Part shown: positions 6,414 through 15,821 of the stretch, in pieces
How positions within the stretch are numbered: the first letter of the stretch is position 1
Layout of the letters: every line of letters starts with the position of its first letter
Assembly (NCBI GenBank): GCA_017450065.1
Contig: JAFSYI010000077.1
Coordinates: forward strand, 1 to 55,702
Direction of reading: 5' to 3'
Origin: Lachnospiraceae bacterium
GTDB lineage: Bacteria > Bacillota > Clostridia > Lachnospirales > Lachnospiraceae
Length of the DNA: 55,702 bases
Program-made: the position numbers and the translations under genes
Notes under the pieces: model-generated
The model's database searches: none
What the model saw: only the letters and a program-made list of their open reading frames with translations
Told to the model about the DNA's origin: nothing

Positions 6414-8624
6414 ATGTCGGAAGAAATAAATAATAATGAACCGGCTGAGGTGGATATTAAAAGTGAGAAATGTCACAGATTTCAGATACTGTTTTTTGTG
6501 GGAACGATAGTGATCAACTTCGTTCTTTCCAGAGGTGCTTCACATCTGGGAATACCGTTGTATCTTGATAATGTCGGGACATTACTGGCATCAATACTCG
6601 GAGGATATCTCCCCGGAATCCTTGTCGGATATCTTAATAATATAATCAATATGCAGGGGAATCCGGGTAATGCTTATTATGTGGTGCTGAGCACGATGAT
6701 AGCTTCGATAGGAGCATATCTTGGCAGTAAAGGCTGGTTTGATAAGCTGTCAAAAACACTGCTTACAGTACCGGTTTTTGCTTTCGTCGGGGGAGCCCTG
6801 GGGTCGATCCTTACATATTTTCTGTATGGTTACGGTATGGGAGAAGGAATCTCAGCGCCTTTTGCAAGAAAGCTTCTCGAAAGCGGCAGACTTAGCGTAT
6901 TCTGGGCACAGATGATATCGGATGTCAGTATAGATATCATAGATAAGGCCATAACCGTAATCCTTGTATTCATAATATTAAAACTTATTCCCGAACGGCT
7001 CAAACCGGGACTCAGACTCACCGGATGGAGACAGGCTCCGCTGTCAAGTGAGGTACAGAACTACGCAAAGAAGAATGTGACCAGATCATTTTCTTTGAGG
7101 AGCAAGATCATTACGATCATATCCGTGATCATGGTTTGTGTTGCAGTTGTAACAACCTTTATAAGCTATGTCCTTTATCAGAATTTTGCCATGGATCAGT
7201 ATACTAACAGCTGCAGGAGCGCTGCGAAGCTGGCGGCCGGCATGATTGATGGTGATAAGCTGGATGAATATATGTCCGGTGGAGACACCTCTGAGGAATA
7301 TAGGAATCTTGAAGATGAACTGGAAGGGATCAGAACCGGAAATCCCGATATCGAATATATATATATCTACAGGATAATGGAGGACGGAGTACAGGTTGTA
7401 TTCGATCTGGATACTCCGGAGGTTAAGGGTGATGAACCCGGTGCTGTTATAGAAATGGAGGATTACCTTATGCCTCTGAAGGATGAGATGCTTTCAGGAA
7501 AGGAGATAGAACCTCTGCTTGACGATACAAAGTACGGACGCCTGCTCACGGTTTTTGAACCTGTGTTTGACAGTAACGGAACCTGTGTATGCTATGCGGC
7601 TGCGGATATAAAGGTTGAGGAAATAAGACTGTCAAGCCTTAGTTATATGACCAAGGTATTTTCGCTGTTCATAGGCTTCTATATATTTGTGCTGTCGCTG
7701 TGTATATGGCTGGTCGATTACCATCTTATTTATCCCATCGTGGCTATGACGGTATCAGCCAGGAAATTCGCCTATGACAGCGAAGAAGCCAGGGATATAA
7801 GTGTTGAAAGACTGCAGCATCTTGATATAGTGACCGGTGATGAAATAGAGAATCTGTATGAGTCATTAAGCAAGACGATCGCCGAAACTGTCGGTTATCT
7901 TGAGGATGTAGAGGCCAAGGGTGAAGAGATCGCACATATGCAGAACGGTCTTATTCATGTCCTTGCGGATCTTGTTGAGAGCAGGGATAAGAACACCGGC
8001 GATCATGTGCTTAAGACGGCGGCTTATGTAAGGCTGATTCTTAATAAAATGAGGGATAAGGGCCTGTATCCGGATATCCTTACAGATGATTATATTACAG
8101 ACGTGATCAATTCGGCACCTCTTCACGATGTAGGTAAGATAATGGTTTCGGATACCATTCTTAATAAACCCGGAAGACTCACCGACGAAGAATTTGCAGT
8201 CATGAAGAGCCACACGACAGCAGGTAATCAGATCATAGCAAGCGCCATGTCGCTGGTTTCCGACAGCGGATATCTGAAGGAAGCCAAAAACCTGGCAACC
8301 TATCATCATGAAAGATGGGACGGGAAAGGTTATCCAAGCGGCAAGGCTGGAGAAGAAATACCTCTGTCAGCCCGTGTAATGGCAGTTGCTGATGTTTTTG
8401 ACGCACTCATATCAAAGAGAAGCTATAAGGAGCCCTTTACATTTGAAAAGTCGATGGAGATCATAAAGGAAGGGGCCGGAACACAGTTTGATCCGCAGAT
8501 AGCGGAGATATTCATAGAAGCAGAAGACGAGGTAAGAGAGATATCCAGGATGCATGAATCCATGCAGAGTCAGGAAATCAGACATATTTCAGATGAAAAA
8601 ATTACCGGGGATAAGGCCCTGTAA
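6414..8624 (+). CDS. Membrane HD-GYP cyclic-di-GMP phosphodiesterase
   Basis: This 736-residue protein should hydrolyse cyclic di-GMP. About five membrane segments fill residues 24-205. A further membrane helix near 230-250 leads into an extracytoplasmic sensor-like domain (about 250-410, dCache-like by its YIYIYRIMEDG strand and second half), then another helix and a HAMP-like linker. The C-terminal HD-GYP domain (about 520-720) keeps H571-D572 in HDVGK and the full HHERWDGKGYP motif (631-641), so it looks catalytically complete. The ATG at 6414 has AGGAGAG just upstream. It stands alone between a terminator and the promoter of the polysaccharide operon, which suggests that it tunes that locus or motility through the second messenger. 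The sensed signal is unknown; the N-terminal bundle resembles small-molecule-binding membrane domains but I cannot name its family. Confidence 0.88.
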   Translation: MSEEINNNEPAEVDIKSEKCHRFQILFFVGTIVINFVLSRGASHLGIPLYLDNVGTLLASILGGYLPGILVGYLNNIINMQGNPGNAYYVVLSTMIASIGAYLGSKGWFDKLSKTLLTVPVFAFVGGALGSILTYFLYGYGMGEGISAPFARKLLESGRLSVFWAQMISDVSIDIIDKAITVILVFIILKLIPERLKPGLRLTGWRQAPLSSEVQNYAKKNVTRSFSLRSKIITIISVIMVCVAVVTTFISYVLYQNFAMDQYTNSCRSAAKLAAGMIDGDKLDEYMSGGDTSEEYRNLEDELEGIRTGNPDIEYIYIYRIMEDGVQVVFDLDTPEVKGDEPGAVIEMEDYLMPLKDEMLSGKEIEPLLDDTKYGRLLTVFEPVFDSNGTCVCYAAADIKVEEIRLSSLSYMTKVFSLFIGFYIFVLSLCIWLVDYHLIYPIVAMTVSARKFAYDSEEARDISVERLQHLDIVTGDEIENLYESLSKTIAETVGYLEDVEAKGEEIAHMQNGLIHVLADLVESRDKNTGDHVLKTAAYVRLILNKMRDKGLYPDILTDDYITDVINSAPLHDVGKIMVSDTILNKPGRLTDEEFAVMKSHTTAGNQIIASAMSLVSDSGYLKEAKNLATYHHERWDGKGYPSGKAGEEIPLSARVMAVADVFDALISKRSYKEPFTFEKSMEIIKEGAGTQFDPQIAEIFIEAEDEVREISRMHESMQSQEIRHISDEKITGDKAL

Positions 8625-8644
8625 TTGTCCGATTTGTACGATAT

Positions 8645-8673
8645 TTGCCAATATTTCCTTTATTTGATATAAT
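8645..8673 (+). promoter_or_regulatory. Promoter of the polysaccharide operon
   Basis: TTGCCA (8645-8650), 17-nt spacer and perfect TATAAT (8668-8673), about 35 nt before the aminotransferase ATG. It probably drives the eight genes up to the terminator near 17000. Confidence 0.75.
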
Positions 8674-8709
8674 AAGTTAATATTTTTGTAATAAAGAGGT
8701 ATTACCGTT

Positions 8710-9837
8710 ATGGAACAGAAACGCATATATCTTTCAAGTCCCACTATGCACGGTGAGGAGCTTTCATATATTAATGAAGCCTTCGATACTAACTGGGTGG
8801 CACCGCTTGGTCCCAATGTGAACGAGTTTGAGAAAGAATTATGCTCATACGTCGGCGGGGGATATGCAGCCGCACTTGCCTCCGGAACGGCAGCAATACA
8901 TCTTGCGCTTATTCTGGCGGGAGTAGGTCGTGATGATATAGTATTCGGAACATCAATGACATTTTCTGCGACAGTCAATCCGATAGTTTATGTCGGAGGA
9001 CATCCCGTGTTTATTGATTCGGAAGAAGATACATGGAACATGGATCCCGAAGCATTGAAGAAGGCTTTTGCGAAGTATCCTGATGTAAAGGCAGTGATCG
9101 CCGCCAATCTGTACGGTACGCCGGCGAAGCTGGATGAAATAAGGGATATATGTAAGGAACACGGAGTTCCGTTTATAGAGGATGCCGCCGAATCCCTCGG
9201 ATCCCGCTATAAGGGAATCCAGACAGGCAATTTCGGTGACTACGGGATATTCTCATTTAACGGTAATAAGATCATCACGACATCCGGCGGAGGTATGCTG
9301 TTCTGCCGTGATGAGGAGCCGATAAAGAAGGCAAGATTCTATGCAACGCAGGCAAGAGAACCGGAACGTCATTACGAGCATAAGGAGATTGGATACAACT
9401 ATAGAATGTCCAACGTGGTGGCGGGGATCGGAAGAGGTCAGCTTAAGCATCTGGATGAGCATGTTTCTTTAAAGAGAGACATATACAGGACATTTAAAGA
9501 AGCGTTTTCCGATATACCCGAGATTAAGATGAATCCTTATCTTGAATGCAGTGAGCCTAACTTCTGGCTGTCCTGTATGACTATTGATGAGGACTGTTCC
9601 GTTAAGCCGCTTGATGTAATGCTTGCTCTCGAGAAGGAGAATATAGAGACGCGGCCTATATGGAAGCCCATGCATATGCAGCCTGTTTATAAGGGAACGG
9701 ATATGATCTTAAGCGGTGATGAATGTGTATGTGAGAGGATATTCAAGACAGGTCTCTGTCTCCCGTCCGACATCAAGAATACACCGGAGGACATGGAAAG
9801 GATAATCTCAATAATAAGAAAACTGTTTCATGCGTGA
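8710..9837 (+). CDS. DegT/DnrJ/EryC1-family sugar aminotransferase
   Basis: This 375-residue PLP enzyme transfers an amino group to a keto-sugar nucleotide. The fold-type I signature is clear: GTAAIHLAL near residue 60, EDAAESLGS in the middle, and SFNGNK with K187 as the likely PLP lysine. The closest named types are PglE/LegC-like aminotransferases acting on UDP-4-keto-6-deoxy sugars. AGAGG lies upstream of the ATG. It is the first gene of the operon and overlaps or abuts a PglC-like phosphosugar transferase, a pairing typical of loci that build a di-amino or acetamido first sugar. No dedicated 4,6-dehydratase other than the CapE homologue is in the operon. Confidence 0.88.
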   Translation: MEQKRIYLSSPTMHGEELSYINEAFDTNWVAPLGPNVNEFEKELCSYVGGGYAAALASGTAAIHLALILAGVGRDDIVFGTSMTFSATVNPIVYVGGHPVFIDSEEDTWNMDPEALKKAFAKYPDVKAVIAANLYGTPAKLDEIRDICKEHGVPFIEDAAESLGSRYKGIQTGNFGDYGIFSFNGNKIITTSGGGMLFCRDEEPIKKARFYATQAREPERHYEHKEIGYNYRMSNVVAGIGRGQLKHLDEHVSLKRDIYRTFKEAFSDIPEIKMNPYLECSEPNFWLSCMTIDEDCSVKPLDVMLALEKENIETRPIWKPMHMQPVYKGTDMILSGDECVCERIFKTGLCLPSDIKNTPEDMERIISIIRKLFHA

Positions 9838-9872
9838 CCGTGCGTTTTTGTATGATTGAGGTATACACTCAT

Positions 9873-10481
9873 ATGCTCTACAGAAAATATATAAAGCGTA
9901 TATTTGATATCATTCTTTCGTCTGTCGCGATAATCCTTCTGTCACCGGTATATCTTGTGTTGTATATCCTTGTAAAAAAGAAGCTTGGAAGTCCGGTGCT
10001 CTTTCATCAGGACAGACCCGGTAAGGATGGCAGGATCTTTCATATGTACAAGTTCAGATCCATGACAGATGAGAAAGATGAGAATGGAGAACTTCTTCCG
10101 GACGAGGTAAGGCTTACATCCTTTGGGAAAAAACTGAGGGCAACCAGTCTTGATGAGCTGCCTGAGCTTTTCTGTATTCTTAAGGGTGATATGTCCATAG
10201 TGGGTCCAAGACCCCTGCTGGTGCAGTATCTGCCATTATACAGTGAAAGACAGAGCCACAGGCATGATGTGCGTCCGGGCCTTACGGGATGGGCACAGGT
10301 TAACGGAAGAAATACACTTACGTGGCCTCAGAAATTTGAATATGACGTTGAATATACGGAGAAAATGTCCTTTATAATGGATGTTAAGATATTGTTCATG
10401 ACAGTTGCGAATGTGCTGAAAAGAGAGGGTATAAGTCCCGAAGGCGCTGCAACGATGGATTTCTTCAAAGGAGAGGAATAA
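9873..10481 (+). CDS. Initiating sugar-phosphate transferase (PglC/WcaJ-like)
   Basis: This 202-residue protein moves a sugar-1-phosphate from a UDP-sugar to undecaprenyl phosphate at the cytoplasmic membrane, the first step of repeat-unit assembly. It has one N-terminal membrane segment (IFDIILSSVAIILLSP), then the family motifs KFRSMT, LDELPEL and VGPRPLL. The short form without the WbaP-type N-terminal domains matches PglC. I start it at ATG 9873 (GAGG at 9858-9861); the open frame extends to a GTG at 9834 that overlaps the aminotransferase stop by 4 bp. Confidence 0.88.
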   Translation: MLYRKYIKRIFDIILSSVAIILLSPVYLVLYILVKKKLGSPVLFHQDRPGKDGRIFHMYKFRSMTDEKDENGELLPDEVRLTSFGKKLRATSLDELPELFCILKGDMSIVGPRPLLVQYLPLYSERQSHRHDVRPGLTGWAQVNGRNTLTWPQKFEYDVEYTEKMSFIMDVKILFMTVANVLKREGISPEGAATMDFFKGEE

Positions 10482-11480
10482 GTGCCGGATATAAATGTGC
10501 TGGTGCTGAGTGCCGGCAGAAGAGTGGAACTTATCAAGTGCTTTAAACGTGCCGCTTCGGAGCTTAAGGTGACGGGAAAGGTCATTGCGGTAGACTGCTC
10601 CGATACTGCGCCTGCCCTGTATTTTGCGGATAAATACAGGCTTGTTCCACGTATAGATTCAGGCAGATATGTCGATGCGGTTATTGACGTGTGCAATGAA
10701 GAATCAGTCTCCCTTATAGTTCCCACGATTGATACGGAGCTTCTTCTTCTGGCGGAAAACAGGGAGAGGATAGAGAAAGAGACTAACGCACGGCTTCTTA
10801 TTTCCGATCTTTCGGTCATACAGATATGCAGGAATAAGCTCAATACACAGAAGTATATGGAGGAGCATGGCTTCAAGGTACCGCATCTGTATACAAAAGA
10901 AGAGCTTGAGAAGGATGATATCGGATTTCCGTTATTTGTTAAGCCTGTAGACGGCAGCTCCAGTATAGATACCTATAAGGTTGAAAACAGGGAGCAGTTA
11001 AATGCAATCCTGACACTGGTCAAGGATCCGATGGTGCAGGATTATATGGTGGGAGAGGAATATACAATAGATGTGTTCCTTGATTTCGGATCCAATATAA
11101 TAACCATGGTACCCAGGCTCCGGATGGCAACGAGGAGCGGGGAGATAGCCAAAGGACGTATCGTTAAAGATACAGAGATCATTGAAGATGTGACACGGCT
11201 TATGAAAGAACTTAAGCCGATAGGACACATCACAGTACAGTGTCGTAAGACAGACAGAGGTATCGAATATATCGAGATCAATCCTCGCTTTGGAGGCGGT
11301 GCACCAATGTCAATAATGGCAGGTGCGGATTCATGCAGTAATCTGTATCGTCTTCTTCGCGGCGAGGTTTTAACATATAATGATGACTACAGGGAGAATG
11401 TGATATTCCTCCGGTTTGACAGCAGTATAATGTTAAACGAGGATATGGTACCCGAGCATGAAGAAGGCTGTAATATTTGA
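10482..11480 (+). CDS. ATP-grasp ligase of the carbamoyl-phosphate-synthase-like type
   Basis: This 332-residue enzyme has the three ATP-grasp parts: an N-terminal Rossmann-like domain (VLVLSAGRRVELIKCF), a central ATP-binding region with PLFVKPVDGSSSIDTYKV, and a C-terminal EINPRFGGGAPMS metal-binding loop. Such enzymes join a carboxylate to an amine through an acyl-phosphate. In polysaccharide loci they are thought to attach an amino acid or similar group to an amino sugar. The start is GTG directly behind GGAGAGG. It follows the transferase without a gap and overlaps the HAD gene by 23 bp, so the two are translationally coupled. The substrate is not known. Confidence 0.82.
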   Translation: MPDINVLVLSAGRRVELIKCFKRAASELKVTGKVIAVDCSDTAPALYFADKYRLVPRIDSGRYVDAVIDVCNEESVSLIVPTIDTELLLLAENRERIEKETNARLLISDLSVIQICRNKLNTQKYMEEHGFKVPHLYTKEELEKDDIGFPLFVKPVDGSSSIDTYKVENREQLNAILTLVKDPMVQDYMVGEEYTIDVFLDFGSNIITMVPRLRMATRSGEIAKGRIVKDTEIIEDVTRLMKELKPIGHITVQCRKTDRGIEYIEINPRFGGGAPMSIMAGADSCSNLYRLLRGEVLTYNDDYRENVIFLRFDSSIMLNEDMVPEHEEGCNI

Positions 11481-12138
11481 TCTCGATGATACACTGATAT
11501 CAGAAGACGAGTATATACGTAGCGGTTACAGGGCCGTATCGTCATTCCTTAAGGATATGTACGGATGGGATGAAAGAATGACCTCAAGACAGTTGTATGA
11601 TCTCTATCTCGAGGATTCGCGAAAGGTCTTCAACCGCCTGCTTGAGTCGCATGATATCAGGTACAAAGAAAATGAAATAATGGAGCTTGTCGAAGTATAC
11701 AGAGAGCATGTACCGGATGTTCATTTCTATCCGGATGTTAAGCCTGCGCTCAGAACACTTAAGAATAAGGGTGTAAAGCTGGGGCTTTTGTCCGATGGAT
11801 ATGCAGTTACTCAGAGGAAGAAGCTTACAGTGCTTAATGCAAACGGAAAGAAGGTCTTTGATAAGATCATTATTACAGACGAGCTTGGACGTGATTACTG
11901 GAAGCCGGATCCGAGGCCGTTCATTATGATGAAGGAAGCTTTCATGGTTGACTGGGGCGATATGGTCTATGTAGGCGACAACCCCGAGAAGGATTTCTTT
12001 ATCGGACGTGATCTTCCGATTATGACTGTCAGGATAATACGTGAGAACTGTGTATATAAAGACAGGGCATATAAAGAAGGCTACAGGGAAAATGCAAGGA
12101 TCAGCTCACTGAACGATATAATGAAGGTTATTGGATAA
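11458..12138 (+). CDS. HAD-superfamily phosphatase
   Basis: A 226-residue hydrolase with all HAD motifs: FDLDDTL (nucleophile D8, acid D10), a Ser/Thr motif around GLLSDG, a motif III Lys in YWKPDPRPF, and motif IV VGDNPEKD. A helical cap lies between motifs I and II. The gene begins inside the end of the ATP-grasp gene. That pairing suggests a phosphatase step on the same intermediate, but specificity cannot be read from sequence. Confidence 0.85.
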   Translation: MKKAVIFDLDDTLISEDEYIRSGYRAVSSFLKDMYGWDERMTSRQLYDLYLEDSRKVFNRLLESHDIRYKENEIMELVEVYREHVPDVHFYPDVKPALRTLKNKGVKLGLLSDGYAVTQRKKLTVLNANGKKVFDKIIITDELGRDYWKPDPRPFIMMKEAFMVDWGDMVYVGDNPEKDFFIGRDLPIMTVRIIRENCVYKDRAYKEGYRENARISSLNDIMKVIG

Positions 12139-12168
12139 GCAGCACATTGCCAGCAGATAGGAACCATA

Positions 12169-13398
12169 ATGGATATTCTGTATCTTACTCTCAAAAATCC
12201 GGATCTGAAAAGAGCCGGGATGATATATCCTGATCTTATAATTGCCCTGACAGAAGCAGGACATAAGGTCACGATTGTCTTTGCCGACAGTCCGAAAAAT
12301 ACCCCTGAAACAGAAATGATAAATGTTGACGTCGATCCTTCCGGAACCGGTCCGGTCGGCAGTGTGCGCATTCTCAAAGTGTCTGCCGCCGAGATTTTCG
12401 GCGTCAATTTCATTAAGAAGGGTATTAATACGCTTAAGGTAGAACCTAAGCTCAGAGCAGCGATCGAAAAGGAGCTTAAGGGAGAACATTTCGATCTTGT
12501 ATTATATGCCACACCGCCGGTGACTTTTGCAAATGTTGTTAAGTATTGCAAGAAAAATTTTGGCTGTAAGGCATTTCTGATGCTTAAGGATATTTTTCCT
12601 CAGAATGCGGTTGATATAGGTCTTTTTGGTAAGGACGGAGTTATCCATAAGTATTTCAGGAACAAAGAAAAGAAGCTGTATGCTCTTTCTGACATTATAG
12701 GCTGCATGTCTGAAGGGAACAGAGCTTACCTGAAGGAGCATGATCCGGAGATCCCGACGGAGAAGCTGATACTGTTCCCGAATACGATAAAGGTTCCGCC
12801 ACTTAAGGAGGAAGGACTTGAGTTCATAACAGGTAAGAAGCTCAGACTGATGGTGGGCGGTAATCTCGGAAAGCCTCAGGCAGTAGATTTTCTCATGAAA
12901 GTCATACAGTATGATAAATCACCTGTTTACGATAAGGTGGAATTTATTTTTGCCGGAAACGGAAGTGAGGCTGAGCTTGTTAAGAAGACCTGTGAGGGAA
13001 GGACTAACGCCGGGTTTATAGATTATCTTCCCGTTGCGGAATACAACAAGCTGATGGACAGCTGTGATGTCGGGATCGTATCGCTGGATATCAGGTTTAC
13101 GATTCCCAATTATCCGTCGAGAATGCTGTCATATATGGCACTGGCCAAACCAATGATCGCATGTACCGATGAATGCACAGATGTAAGACAGTTACTTACA
13201 GAGGATGCAGATTGCGGGTTGTGGTGCAGATCGGATGATGTTGAGGGCTTTTGGGAATGCATCCGTCAAATGCTGGATGATAAGAAACGTAAGGTCATGG
13301 GTATGAACGGACGTAAGTATCTGGAAGAGCATTTCGATGTCAGCAGAAGCGTGGAACTGCTTGAAACCTATGGAGGGCATGTTGAAGAACTTAAATAA
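12169..13398 (+). CDS. Glycosyltransferase, GT4 family (WbuB-like)
   Basis: This 409-residue GT-B enzyme should add a sugar to the lipid-linked oligosaccharide at the inner membrane face. The N-terminal half carries acceptor-domain features (VLYATPPVTFANVVKYCKK, FLMLKDIFPQN). The C-terminal half has the nucleotide-binding pattern MVGGNLGKPQ, then GFIDYLPVAEYNKLMDSCDVGIVSL, and the late YPSRMLSYMALAKP. The FPQN segment and the neighbouring FucNAc genes are typical of WbuB, which transfers L-FucNAc; this is inference from context. ORF spacing is short on both sides. Confidence 0.82.
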   Translation: MDILYLTLKNPDLKRAGMIYPDLIIALTEAGHKVTIVFADSPKNTPETEMINVDVDPSGTGPVGSVRILKVSAAEIFGVNFIKKGINTLKVEPKLRAAIEKELKGEHFDLVLYATPPVTFANVVKYCKKNFGCKAFLMLKDIFPQNAVDIGLFGKDGVIHKYFRNKEKKLYALSDIIGCMSEGNRAYLKEHDPEIPTEKLILFPNTIKVPPLKEEGLEFITGKKLRLMVGGNLGKPQAVDFLMKVIQYDKSPVYDKVEFIFAGNGSEAELVKKTCEGRTNAGFIDYLPVAEYNKLMDSCDVGIVSLDIRFTIPNYPSRMLSYMALAKPMIACTDECTDVRQLLTEDADCGLWCRSDDVEGFWECIRQMLDDKKRKVMGMNGRKYLEEHFDVSRSVELLETYGGHVEELK

Positions 13399-13484
13399 GA
13401 TCATGTTTATGCCTTAAGGCAGTCAGGCTCACCGGACGATTGATAAGAACGATAAAGGATAAAGATACATAGCGGAGAACGAGG

Positions 13485-14510
13485 ATGTTTAAAGATAAAA
13501 CGCTGCTGATCACAGGCGGTACTGGTTCATTTGGAAACGCGGTGCTCAACAGATTCCTGGAAACAGATATAAGAGAAATAAGAATATTCAGCCGCGATGA
13601 GAAGAAGCAGGATGATATGCGGCATCTATATAATAATCCAAAGATAAAATACTATATAGGCGACGTCAGGAATATACAGAGCGTAAGAGACGCAATGCAT
13701 GGAGTTGATTATATTTTTCATGCTGCTGCACTTAAGCAGGTTCCTTCGTGCGAGTTCTTCCCGATGGAGGCAGTCAGGACTAATGTGATCGGAACTGATA
13801 ATGTGCTGACGGCTGCGATAGAAGCAGGCGTCAGGAAGGTTATCTGTCTGTCTACCGATAAGGCGGCATATCCCGTTAATGCAATGGGTACCAGCAAAGC
13901 GATGATGGAAAAGGTCTTTGTTGCCAAATCAAGGACCGTTGATCCGGATAAGACCCTTATCTGCGGAACGAGATACGGAAATGTTATGTGTTCGAGAGGC
14001 TCTGTCATTCCTCTGTTTATAGAACAGATAAAAGAGGGGAAACCTCTTACGGTAACGGAGCCGGCGATGACAAGGTTTATCATGAGCCTGGAAGAAGCTG
14101 TGGAGCTTGTCATTTTTGCATTTAAGAATGCGGAAGCCGGAGATATCATGGTTCAGAAAGCGCCGGCATGTACTATTGAGGTACTTGCACAGGCGGTGAA
14201 GGAACTGTTTAATGCGGATAACGAGATAAAGGTGATCGGAATCCGCCATGGGGAGAAGATGTATGAAACTCTTCTTACAAACGAGGAATGCGCAAGAGCT
14301 ATAGATATGGGGAACTTCTTCCGGGTTCCCGCAGACCAGAGGGATCTTAATTATGATAAGTATTTCAGGGAAGGCAATCAGGAGAGAACAAAGCTTACCG
14401 AATTTAATTCCAACAATACCGAAATGCTGAATATAGAACAGGTAAAGGAGAAACTCCTGTCACTTAAATATATAAGGGATGAGATCGCAGCGTGGGATTC
14501 CGGTAATTGA
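13485..14510 (+). CDS. capE: UDP-GlcNAc 4,6-dehydratase/5-epimerase CapE (FnlA)
   Basis: A 341-residue extended SDR enzyme that starts UDP-N-acetyl-L-fucosamine synthesis from UDP-GlcNAc. The NAD(P) motif is TGGTGSFG at the N-terminus. Where most SDRs have YxxxK this protein reads MGTSK, the MxxxK variant typical of CapE. The AAALKQVPSCEFFPMEAVRTN segment and the RHGEKMYETLL tail also fit the family, as does its length. A GGAGAACGAGG site precedes the ATG. It is followed by CapF and CapG, completing the pathway in order. Confidence 0.9.
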   Translation: MFKDKTLLITGGTGSFGNAVLNRFLETDIREIRIFSRDEKKQDDMRHLYNNPKIKYYIGDVRNIQSVRDAMHGVDYIFHAAALKQVPSCEFFPMEAVRTNVIGTDNVLTAAIEAGVRKVICLSTDKAAYPVNAMGTSKAMMEKVFVAKSRTVDPDKTLICGTRYGNVMCSRGSVIPLFIEQIKEGKPLTVTEPAMTRFIMSLEEAVELVIFAFKNAEAGDIMVQKAPACTIEVLAQAVKELFNADNEIKVIGIRHGEKMYETLLTNEECARAIDMGNFFRVPADQRDLNYDKYFREGNQERTKLTEFNSNNTEMLNIEQVKEKLLSLKYIRDEIAAWDSGN

Positions 14511-14578
14511 AAGAGCTGTGAGATGTTTTTTACGGAAGCGGGCTGCCAGATGATATTGAATGTGAGGCTTATTAAGAC

Positions 14579-15691
14579 ATGAAAATCCTTGTAACAGGTT
14601 CATGTGGTTTCGTCGGAAAGAATCTGATCGCGGAGCTTAAGAACCGAAAATACAATGATATATATGAATATGATATTGATACCGGTCCCGAAAAGCTTGA
14701 TGCTTATACGAAAGACTGTGGTTTTGTTTTCCATCTTGCAGGCGTAAACCGTCCGAAAAATGAGACCGAATTCATGACGGGTAATTTCGGATTCACAGAC
14801 ACCCTTCTTAATAAGCTTAAGGAAAACGGAAACATGGCTCCGGTCCTTATAACATCCTCCATACAGGCCGTACTTGACAATCCTTATGGGAGAAGTAAAA
14901 AGGCAGGAGAGGACAGGATGTTTTCATATTCGGAAGAGACCGGAACGAAGGTATATGTATACCGGCTTCCGAATGTGTTCGGAAAGTGGTGCCGGCCAAA
15001 TTATAACAGTGCTGTCGCCACCTTCTGCAACAACATAGCCGCAGGACTTCCGATAAAAGTAAATGACGCCTCTGTGGTAATGAACCTTGTCTACATAGAT
15101 GACGTGGTTAATGAGTTCATAAATGCGCTTGAGGGCAGGGCAAATATTATAGGCGGATTCGGAGCGGTTCCCGTAGTACATACGACAACGCTCGGGCACA
15201 TCGTTGATATCATAACCTCCTTTCGGGACAGCCGTAAGAAGCTTGCTTTACCTAAGCTTGATGACGAACTGGAACGAAAGCTCTACAGCACTTATTTAAG
15301 CTATCTTCCGGCAGATGATTTTTCTTATCCTCTTGAAATGCATGTCGATGAGAGAGGATCATTCACAGAATTCCTGAGGACACCTGACAGAGGGCAGGTG
15401 TCGGTGAATATAAGCCATCCGGGGATCACCAAGGGCAATCACTGGCATCACAGTAAGAATGAGAAATTTCTTGTTGTAAAGGGAAAGGGCTGCATAAGCT
15501 TTCGTAAATACGGTACGGATGAGGTGATCGATTACCATGTAAACGGAAAAGAGCTTACTGTTGTGGACATACCGACAGGCTACACCCACTGCATTACCAA
15601 CGAGGGTGATGAGGATATGGTGACGGTTATGTGGGCGAATGAGGCTTTTGATCCGGACAGGCCGGATACTTATTATGAACCTGTACGATAA
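14579..15691 (+). CDS. capF: UDP-2-acetamido-2,6-dideoxy-hexose reductase CapF (FnlB)
   Basis: This 370-residue bifunctional enzyme works between CapE and CapG. The N-terminal SDR domain has GSCGFVGKNL for NADPH and YGRSKKAGE as active-site region. The C-terminal cupin domain (from about residue 255) has HPGITKGNHWHHSKNEKF, whose His residues fit the zinc site that drives 3-epimerisation. Both domains are complete and the length is normal for CapF. Confidence 0.92.
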   Translation: MKILVTGSCGFVGKNLIAELKNRKYNDIYEYDIDTGPEKLDAYTKDCGFVFHLAGVNRPKNETEFMTGNFGFTDTLLNKLKENGNMAPVLITSSIQAVLDNPYGRSKKAGEDRMFSYSEETGTKVYVYRLPNVFGKWCRPNYNSAVATFCNNIAAGLPIKVNDASVVMNLVYIDDVVNEFINALEGRANIIGGFGAVPVVHTTTLGHIVDIITSFRDSRKKLALPKLDDELERKLYSTYLSYLPADDFSYPLEMHVDERGSFTEFLRTPDRGQVSVNISHPGITKGNHWHHSKNEKFLVVKGKGCISFRKYGTDEVIDYHVNGKELTVVDIPTGYTHCITNEGDEDMVTVMWANEAFDPDRPDTYYEPVR

Positions 15692-15821
15692 ACAACATCT
15701 GTCTTATCTGTATTGGCAGCAGGATATGCTGATTATACCGGAAAACAGGCATTATCAGATCAGATGTTAGTGGATCGGCCGGTACAGCAGATAAGTGGAA
15801 GAGAATCGGAGAGAATGAGAA

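Noticed and set aside
7866-8309. 147-codon open frame antisense to the HD-GYP gene
   Set aside because: It lies opposite a conserved domain and lacks a start signal; long antisense frames are common here from codon bias.
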